A stretch of 64,000 nt of DNA from Rhyzopertha dominica. Taxonomy: Eukaryota > Arthropoda > Insecta > Coleoptera > Bostrichidae. The DNA lies in contig QCXZ01000064.1 of NCBI GenBank assembly GCA_025024175.1, positions 63,447,325 through 63,511,324 of the forward strand, read 5' to 3'. The position numbers and the translations under genes were made by a program. Each line of letters opens with the position of its first letter. Position 1 is the stretch's first letter. Of the stretch, positions 57,185-64,000 are shown in pieces. The notes beneath the pieces were generated by a model. That model had not been told where the DNA came from. It did no database searches and saw nothing but the letters and a program-made list of their open reading frames with translations.

Positions 57185-58540
57185 CTTGAAAACGTTTACC
57201 TTAATTTTTTGGACTTTGTTACCTAATATCTTAAAAACATTGCAGATAGAGGTATTACTTCTTTTACGTATCAATTATGGGAGTTTATTTCACAACTTTC
57301 GATATCAGCAGGTCATTTTAAATGCATTATACGAGTACCAGGCGTGTTTCCTACGTATTAGAAAAATAAAGCTCACAGTAATATACATTTCAGCCAAAAT
57401 ATCTTTCTGTGAGTAAATATTCCCCTTTGTCTCATTTTTGTAGATTGAAATGGCATGATGTAAATGGTATCCGTTTCCGTTTGCGACAAAGGGCAAAAAG
57501 TATCTGGTGCGGAAACATCGTGCCGTTGTCGCTCAGCTTCGCAGGCATATAATATCCTGCTAACTTGTCAAGGGCAGAACGAGACGAACAAAACAAATAA
57601 AAACGTAATTTCCAGCGGTTTCCATTTTACGCCGAAATAATCGTATTCTTATTGCAAGAGGCAGCCCAAAATGATTCAGAAATACTTGTATAGCCTCTCT
57701 CGAGCCTGACGAACGATATTTTATAAGCGCGCCCCACGTTCAAAAATAAAGGGAAATCTCTTATAAACACGGGCCGAAGGACATTCGCGTCTCTGAAGTG
57801 GAAGCCTTGGAGGTTTATATTTTTAATAAGTCAAAGCTGAAAGTGCGAATTGCTTTTGACGTTAGTTGCTGAAATCTCTCTAATGTAACGCTAATCAGCT
57901 TTCGGCCTTTCGGTGCATTATAACTACGTTTTAACTTTAAAATGTCTTGCCTTGGCAAAACACAGGTTAGTTCGCGTATTATATTTATATAATTATATTT
58001 CATACATTTAAGTGTACTAAAAACAAGCAAAAACAAACAAGCTGTGTAATGTAGGAATTAGTATTTCTGCTGTCTTCTAGGTCACTGGATTTTTATTTGA
58101 TCAAAAACACAATGTTTTGTTGACCCGAGACTCGGAACACTATTATATGTGTTTTTACATAGTAAATGTATTATTAATCTTAATTCTGCTCTATTCATGG
58201 CGTAATAACCGTTATTTGATGATTTTTTTATTAAAGCTTTAAAGGTCTTCAGCAAAAATTGGGTTTTACTCGGGTTTTTACAAGGAAGTGCATCAAAAGC
58301 ATCGTTAACAACAAAAAGTAGGGATCTATTTTCTCCATACTCGACATAGCGCTGTTTAGTAATTAAATTTTGACTAGATGGGTGGCATCAAATCATTAAT
58401 TTCGATTCATTTTAGCTTACTTTGTAAGATACAATTATTTACTTTGCTAGAAGCTTGACAACATTTAATAGAAATGCTATAAGGATGATACATATACAAA
58501 GAAACCAACGTAGTGCATTCTTCTTAGCCCTGCTTTTGAT
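57185..58540. other. No gene seen
   Basis: 57185-57430 may hold the decayed N-terminal part of the PLE, but I could not place any motif. 57480-57900 is GC-richer unique sequence. The minus-strand frame 57815-58036 is unrecognised. Confidence 0.5.
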
Positions 58541-58542
58541 CA

Positions 58543-58550
58543 GTATCATT
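58543..58550. repeat. Target-site duplication of hAT MITE, left
   Basis: GTATCATT, identical to 58771-58778. Eight base pairs is the duplication length of hAT elements. Confidence 0.8.
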
Positions 58551-58770
58551 TAGTAGCAGATTTAGAGGAAGACTAAGGGGCTCAAGCCACCTCCAAAATC
58601 ATTTGGGTCCACTCCTCGTAAATTTCAAATTAAACTTGATATTAGAGCAACACTACATAGACAATGATGGAACACAGGTTAAAAGGTATTTTAGGGTTTA
58701 CTGTTACAAAGCCTTTCCTCAGTTCGGTCAAGCTTCTCCCAAATCGAAATTCTGCATCCGCCACTAGTAG
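58551..58770. mobile_element. Non-autonomous hAT-like MITE, 220 bp
   Basis: The left end TAGTAGCAGATTTAGA and the reverse complement of the right end, TAGTGGCGGATGCAGA (plus a few terminal bases), are inverted repeats of the CAGTGGCGGATC type seen in hAT elements. The 8-bp duplication GTATCATT flanks both sides exactly. There is no coding capacity; the interior reads GGGGCTCAAGCC near the left end. The terminal C of hAT repeats is T here, consistent with decay. Confidence 0.8.
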
Positions 58771-58778
58771 GTATCATT
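58771..58778. repeat. Target-site duplication of hAT MITE, right
   Basis: GTATCATT, identical to 58543-58550. Confidence 0.8.
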
Positions 58779-58779
58779 A

Positions 58780-60655
58780 AATTTTCGGTTTAAAAAAGTT
58801 CAAGTTTCCATGATAATGACTACTTTAGGTCCTTTATACTACTTGTCAATTTTGGACTTTATGTTTTTCCTAAGATTCTTTATTTAATGTATATTGTATC
58901 GTGGCATACTAAACCAACTGCTGCAACTTGATCGACTTTTAGTTTGGTTGTAGTGATGCTGGCTAAACAATCTTGTTAATCTCGAACATAGTGTGCCAAA
59001 GTTGCCATCCTTCTAATGAACTGGTTAAATAACATTATCTACATGGTAAATATTGACCTATCAACTTGACCCTCCACATACTTTCCAGCGGGATCGGTGC
59101 ACTGTCAAAGACAGCTTGTGCAAGGCTAGAATCCAAGGCCTTACTGTGTTCCACATTGGCGGGATCAAACTTCTCCGCCAACTGGAGCATGAACAACTGG
59201 CGTGTGTGTGTGACAACGAAGTTGGATCAATGAGCAACTGCCTGTGTGGTTTATTTAAAATCTTTCTCTGATAGAAGCAAGTCCATCCCAACTGGGATGC
59301 TTGTCCTCGGTCTTTTCGTGGTAGATACTGGATTATGCCGGTGGGTGTAAAGTTTGCAGCGCTTAAGAAAATTGACAATATTAATATATAATAATATTAT
59401 TTACAAATACATGGAGCTTCAAATTTAGATAAATTCTAACATAAACAGCTTGATTGAATAAATATAACAATTTATTTTTTACGAAATTTTGAATGCTATT
59501 CAAAGTTATTCAAACTTTGGGATACAGAGCAATCCATTTGCTTAATTGTTTATAATTTAGTGACTATTACATCAGTTCAGTGAATTTTCCCAAAATGTTG
59601 CCATCATTATCATTCCGCAGGCATCACGAATAAGACTAGACGCATTTGATTCTCGAATAATCAAATTATACCAAAGGACACTGTTGCGGTAAAGCGACAT
59701 TAGGCTACAGACATGTAGATATTGAATATTCATCAGGCCTTACAGCAATACGGCGGTTCATGTATAATTGACAAATCAGTGTAGTGTATATGTATAATAT
59801 GTGGTCGTATCAAGTTGCGGCTAGCCTACCGTTCATGATTATGCTATTGTTAAGCAGATGTACCCCTTTGCCGGTTTTACGTGAGAGACAACGTTGATTG
59901 CTAGTTCCAGGATGNCCGAATATCGGCTCCATTTCGAACCTTATGGCGTGATGTAAATGTAGCCGAACTTAGTTTCTGAAATTCTAAAGTGCAAACTTAT
60001 TCGTTCGGGGAGTTACGTACAATGAAACCCGCAGGCCCCATTAGGGAATACTTCAGAACTGCGTAGTATTCTAAATGAGAGCCCTTATTTCCTAAGGTTT
60101 TAAGTAAATCCGTGAAAAACATGGGTGTTACAATGATGAATAACACAGAAGTAAATAAAAGCGGTTTATACAGAGTGTTATATTAGGTGTTATCAAAAAA
60201 TATTTGCAATCAACAACCATGAAAAAAGTTTTTAGTGCATATTTGTATGCATGTTTTGACGATATTCAATGACATTAGCGATATCCTTTTGCTCTTTTTG
60301 TGGTGGTACGTGCATATTTTTTAAAGATTAACGCAGCTCTTTCGCAGACTTTTTAACTAATCATCCAAAATATGATTCGCATTCCACCCGTTTCCGTCAT
60401 TTGTCGAGATCGAGCGCCAGTGTTATTTAATAGCTTCGCATCTCGATGCCGCTCCCAAGCGTTTGGCAAATATTCGAAATTACAACAAGAGAAACATATT
60501 TCAGTGGAGCTCCTCGCAGCTCATAAATCAGAAGTTGGTGTAAAGTTTTTGTACGCGGGGTGGTATCCATTTGCCTGGTAAGTTTCGCATTTGGGGCAAA
60601 CAAAAGCCAATAGTAAACTACGCACTCCGGAGCATCAGATGTAGCTAATGCCCTC
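58780..60655. other. No gene seen
   Basis: Overlapping opposite-strand open frames at 59053-59378 are unrecognised. TACAGAGTGTTATATTAGG at about 60171 resembles a decayed mariner-type terminus and might be the far end of the transposase fragment at 60.66-61.1 kb. Single N at 59914. Confidence 0.5.
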
Positions 60656-60659
60656 TTTC

Positions 60660-61100
60660 TCTTGTTATGGCGTATTGTAGCGTTTCGCGTCAAAACGCGG
60701 CGCAACATTGAAAATGCCTTGGCGTAGCTTTGTTCGTGTCATCTTCCATAACACCTGTGTATTTGATAAACCGTGAAGGCACAAGTTAGGGCAAACAGCC
60801 ACAGACTTGAATACAATGGCACTCAGATTCAGAATTATCTGGATAAACAAGCTGCAACTTTAACTTCCAAAGTAAACTCGTCAAGATTATAGTGTAGATA
60901 AAACGGAATAACTATCGACCGATAACGAATAGGTTCTTCAGTTGTCCATTTAAGAAGTATGGACCTATAATGCGTTGCCCAGTAATAACAACCCACACAT
61001 TAGATCTCCACGTTTTTGCATTTTGGTGACATGAACGTAATTATATGCTGGCGAGGTGGCCTTAACCCAGAAAAGCTGTTATAACAAGTAATAATTACAA
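60660..61100 (-). pseudogene. DDE transposase fragment (DUF4817-type)
   Basis: Minus strand: KTWRSNVWVVITGQRIIGPY then FLNGQL (about 60935-61020) lines up with the block RxWSxNVWCGIIGxxIIGPYFF-DGxL of these arthropod transposases, also visible in the 1.5-kb relic as FGFNVWCGVIGSTILGPYIY. Upstream, AYNYVH fits the preceding NxHNxHY motif. Further down, LRQGIFNVAPRFDAKRYN (about 60670-60725) is compatible with the family C-terminus, but less securely. The catalytic blocks on either side are not recognisable. A TIR-like sequence near 60171 may belong to the same copy. Confidence 0.6.
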
Positions 61101-61104
61101 TCAA

Positions 61105-64000
61105 TGCCTGTATTCAACGGTAATTGTCTTGTTGACAAGTAAAACACCTCAATTGGGCTTGTTTGATGGTTAAATGGGGCATAATGAGATATCAATAAAA
61201 CTAGACGAGATAGCACACTGTACAAATATACTATGTACAGAAGACTAGAAAATATTATAGTCTCTTAGACCTGAGTATTTTACAATACAACAATCCAACT
61301 TTACACAAAATAATCTTCAGGTAGTAAATTATCCATGCTTCCTTAAAGGAGAGATACTTAGATACCTAAATATTAAGATACAACAAGAACAATCACACCT
61401 ATGTAGTGTATTTTTATCACATTACTAAAACATTTTAGAGTAAACATCTTATAAGTGTCATTACACAAGTATATATGCTGGCGGTCGATTTTTCGGAAAA
61501 GAAAATCCTCAGTGTGTTGGATATAAAGAACTAGTCTTATCAGATACAACTTAGTGAAAAAATAACGAAATATTGTAAATTTGGATACATCAAGTTACAA
61601 GTACAGCAGCCTTAGGTTTTTCCAAATGAAAGCACGACCTGGAATTAATTTAACGATATAATTATGAAGCTAGATTTACCAGGTTTCACAATGTCACTGT
61701 TAAAACGTTTTTCAGGTTAGGTACGCCGTAGTAAGCAGCCATTTGTATTGGAAAAATACAAAGCAAGAAGTCATGTTTAAAGTGTAGGCCTCTTGAACAA
61801 CATTGACAGTGATTATTATTTACTTTATATAATAGCTTTGAATTAAAGTTCTGCATTGTATCACCCAATTCTTTTTTTTGAGATACACAATGCTGCATCC
61901 CATATTTAAGTGAATTCTTTCACTTTCAAGATTTTCGACTAATAAAACTATTAACCATTAATATTATGTATTCCTTGCCATTATGATTCTAGTCAACAAT
62001 TGATGATATGTTGACAAGGTGCAAGTTACAAAATTCATAAATTCGAGTTAGCTTGTTTAACTTAATCCTATTGGTGGCTAAACTTTTGAGTACCACCGAT
62101 GTAAAATTCTGTTGAAGGGCTTCCAATATTTTTTGACATGTTAAAGAAATAAGATTTTTAATTTAGTGACTACTAATTTTAATAAATGTTGTTAATTTAA
62201 TTTTATGTTTGTACATAGAACAATTGTAGTAGACTTTTTGGACGATTTGAGATGTACATTCATCTATAAGATATTAGGGTTGCTGGGCTACCCAAGAAAT
62301 CTCGATGGTGGTCCCTGTTTTCTCTACACCAACCAATACAATGTAGGAATCCAAGTCATAATAATATTACTTAATTAGTTATTGTTTTTATTAGGCTTGT
62401 TATTTTATTTTCTAATATAGGTACTTTTGTGGAAAAAGTTCTTACTTTACCTCATCAACCTCTCCATATAAAGAGTTGGCCATGCGTTAAAAATGTTGAT
62501 GAATTTTTGTGAAAAACACCGACAAAGAGATTTGCAGACAGAAGACAGTACATCTCGCCTTAAATTCATTTTCATCATTCTCCGCGCTGAAACCTCAAAA
62601 AACAACGTAACGTTCCGCTAGTTTTACACAGTCGTCGCCATTTCCAAAAGGTGAAATACGAGTTGTATCCAGACCTGAACAGTGGCAATTCCCAGCCGAA
62701 TGGGCCCGGTAAATCATCCTCGACAAGTAACCAGGCTATAATACGTACTGAAATCGAAACGCCGGAGATAAAGCTTAATAGCCATTGACTCTGGTTTCGT
62801 GAATTGGAAATATACCGCCCGGAAGAGCCAACAATGCAACGAAATGGCATTCTTGATTTGTACGTGTCCATTTTCTCAAAACTATGCGGGCTGTGTTATT
62901 GTCGTTAGTCCTTGGCTTTGGACACCCTTTATCGATGGCGATGCATGAGGCGAATTCCCGCCGACCAACAATGCATTCTATTATTTACAGCGGGCGTGGA
63001 ATTTGAGAATTCCAAATCGAATTTATGGAGCGGCCTTATTTTTATGACGCAGGTGCGTGTGCACAGGAATCTTCGAAATGCGTTCTTCACATTCATTTCT
63101 TATACTCTTACTTTGTCCGTGGAGTAGAGAATTTGGTAGTAGGAAACTTGTTTTATTTTGTAAAATGTCAAACTTGGCGTGTTAAGTGTTATTTGTTGTT
63201 ACTATTGCACTGTACTTCAACGAGAAGTTTATTTAAATGATTTATGTATTTTTCGAACATGAAATTAAAAATCTTTATATACTAGGTCACGAATTGTTGT
63301 AACTAAAACCAAATTCGATGTTTCAGGTCTTTTTTCATTAACATTTCATGTCAAGTATGTGCTATTATATTGACATAAACGCATTCCAAGCTAATATAAT
63401 TTTCTGTATCTGCAAAGGATGGTTATACCTCTCCAGCCCCTTAGGAATGACATACATAATACACAGCAGCGGTGTATTATGTGGAAAACTTTTGGTGAAG
63501 TCGAGAACGACCTTTACTGCACTAGAGATTTGCATGCATAGCTTAGTGTGAACGCCAAACTTAANGCTCATGGATTGCTTCTAGCAACTACAGCAGTTAT
63601 TAATATGTGAGGTACATAATTTAATGCTTAAGCCACAATGATCTATCATTATAACCACTTCGTAAAGCTGTTTGGTTACTCACTTACATAATATATGACT
63701 TAATATATAGCATCACACGCTAATATAACCAGGACTATAGGTTAAAAAAGGAACTCAACGAGAAGATATAGTTGCCGTTACAATATAGTCAAGTTTGCCA
63801 CTCCATAATCATTAATAAAGAACCTGTTCTTTACCGAAGTATAATTGTAGAAGATGCTGTTTTAGTTATTTGCAAATTTTTCTTTGTTTGTAAGTATCAG
63901 CTTATTTCGTATTGGAAATCCACAAGCAGCAGAATACTACTGTGAGCTTTTTTTAACAAAGCTCGTTGATAAGCTATGTTATTATTGGATTGCTAAAGCG
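61105..64000. other. No gene seen to the end of the window
   Basis: AT-rich unique sequence with a GC-richer block at 62560-63080. The minus-strand frame 62575-62871 and the short frames near 62912-63571 are unrecognised. Single N near 63565. No RNA gene or repeat recognised. Confidence 0.55.

Noticed and set aside
59061..59378. 105-codon minus-strand frame with plus-strand counterpart
   Set aside because: Mutually overlapping, Ser-rich, no recognisable motif.
62220..62360. Apparent coding GLLGYPRNLDGGPCFLY
   Set aside because: Does not align with any transposase or RT block on either strand; probably chance.
1..64000. tRNA, rRNA, CRISPR and bacterial-type operon features
   Set aside because: No B-box GGTTCGANNCC in tRNA context, no regularly spaced direct repeats apart from the 295-bp array, and no Shine-Dalgarno-linked gene runs; the DNA is eukaryotic.

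Overview
This window looks like nuclear DNA of an arthropod, most likely an insect. It is AT-rich, has no operon-like coding, and carries decayed copies of TE families typical of insect genomes: Jockey/CR1-like LINEs, Tc1/mariner-superfamily elements (several of the type whose N-terminal region is often annotated DUF4817), Ty1/copia, a Penelope-like element (PLE) with a GIY-YIG domain, and a hAT-type MITE. The order cannot be fixed from sequence alone. About sixteen isolated single N bases suggest an error-limited draft assembly. I found no intact host protein-coding gene, tRNA, rRNA or CRISPR. The window is best read as an intergenic region or very long intron, with TE wreckage spread among unique sequence.

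Layout, 1-11.4 kb (TE-dense). A 218-bp insertion with a perfect 88-bp snap-back palindrome and 13-bp target-site duplications (166-409). A minus-strand DDE transposase relic (1.47-2.36 kb). A minus-strand LINE RT relic (2.44-3.96 kb). A minus-strand copia integrase/RT relic (4.95-5.75 kb). A 5'-truncated plus-strand LINE with endonuclease, RT and 3' UTR (5.89-8.42 kb). A Tc1/mariner-superfamily element with both inverted repeats (9.85-11.10 kb).

11.4-23 kb. The 5' end of another mariner-like element (12.4-12.8 kb), then sparse sequence with two possible exon or promoter signals. A LINE 3' end with an (ATT)n tail lies at 18.97-19.8 kb. A LINE split by a nearly complete Tc1 element with a 61-bp intron occupies 20.7-22.86 kb.

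23-57 kb is mostly unique. It holds a mariner fragment (35.6 kb), a transposase N-terminus (37.1-37.6 kb), a weak RT motif (40.6 kb), a LINE RT (42.85-43.85 kb), a dispersed repeat at 46.9 kb also found at 11.1 kb, a 295-bp tandem array (50.65-51.49 kb) and the PLE relic (56.4-57.2 kb). 57-64 kb holds a hAT MITE with 8-bp target-site duplications (58.55-58.77 kb) and one more transposase fragment (60.66-61.1 kb).

The most interesting signal is a recurrent small hairpin: CTGARGA, one base, a stem-loop, then GAAACGT or a close variant. It occurs at 284, 11329 and 52688, and more weakly at 37635. It resembles the hammerhead-ribozyme core known from PLE terminal repeats, but has one extra base before stem II. 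Stem pairing is kept through different sequences at the different loci.
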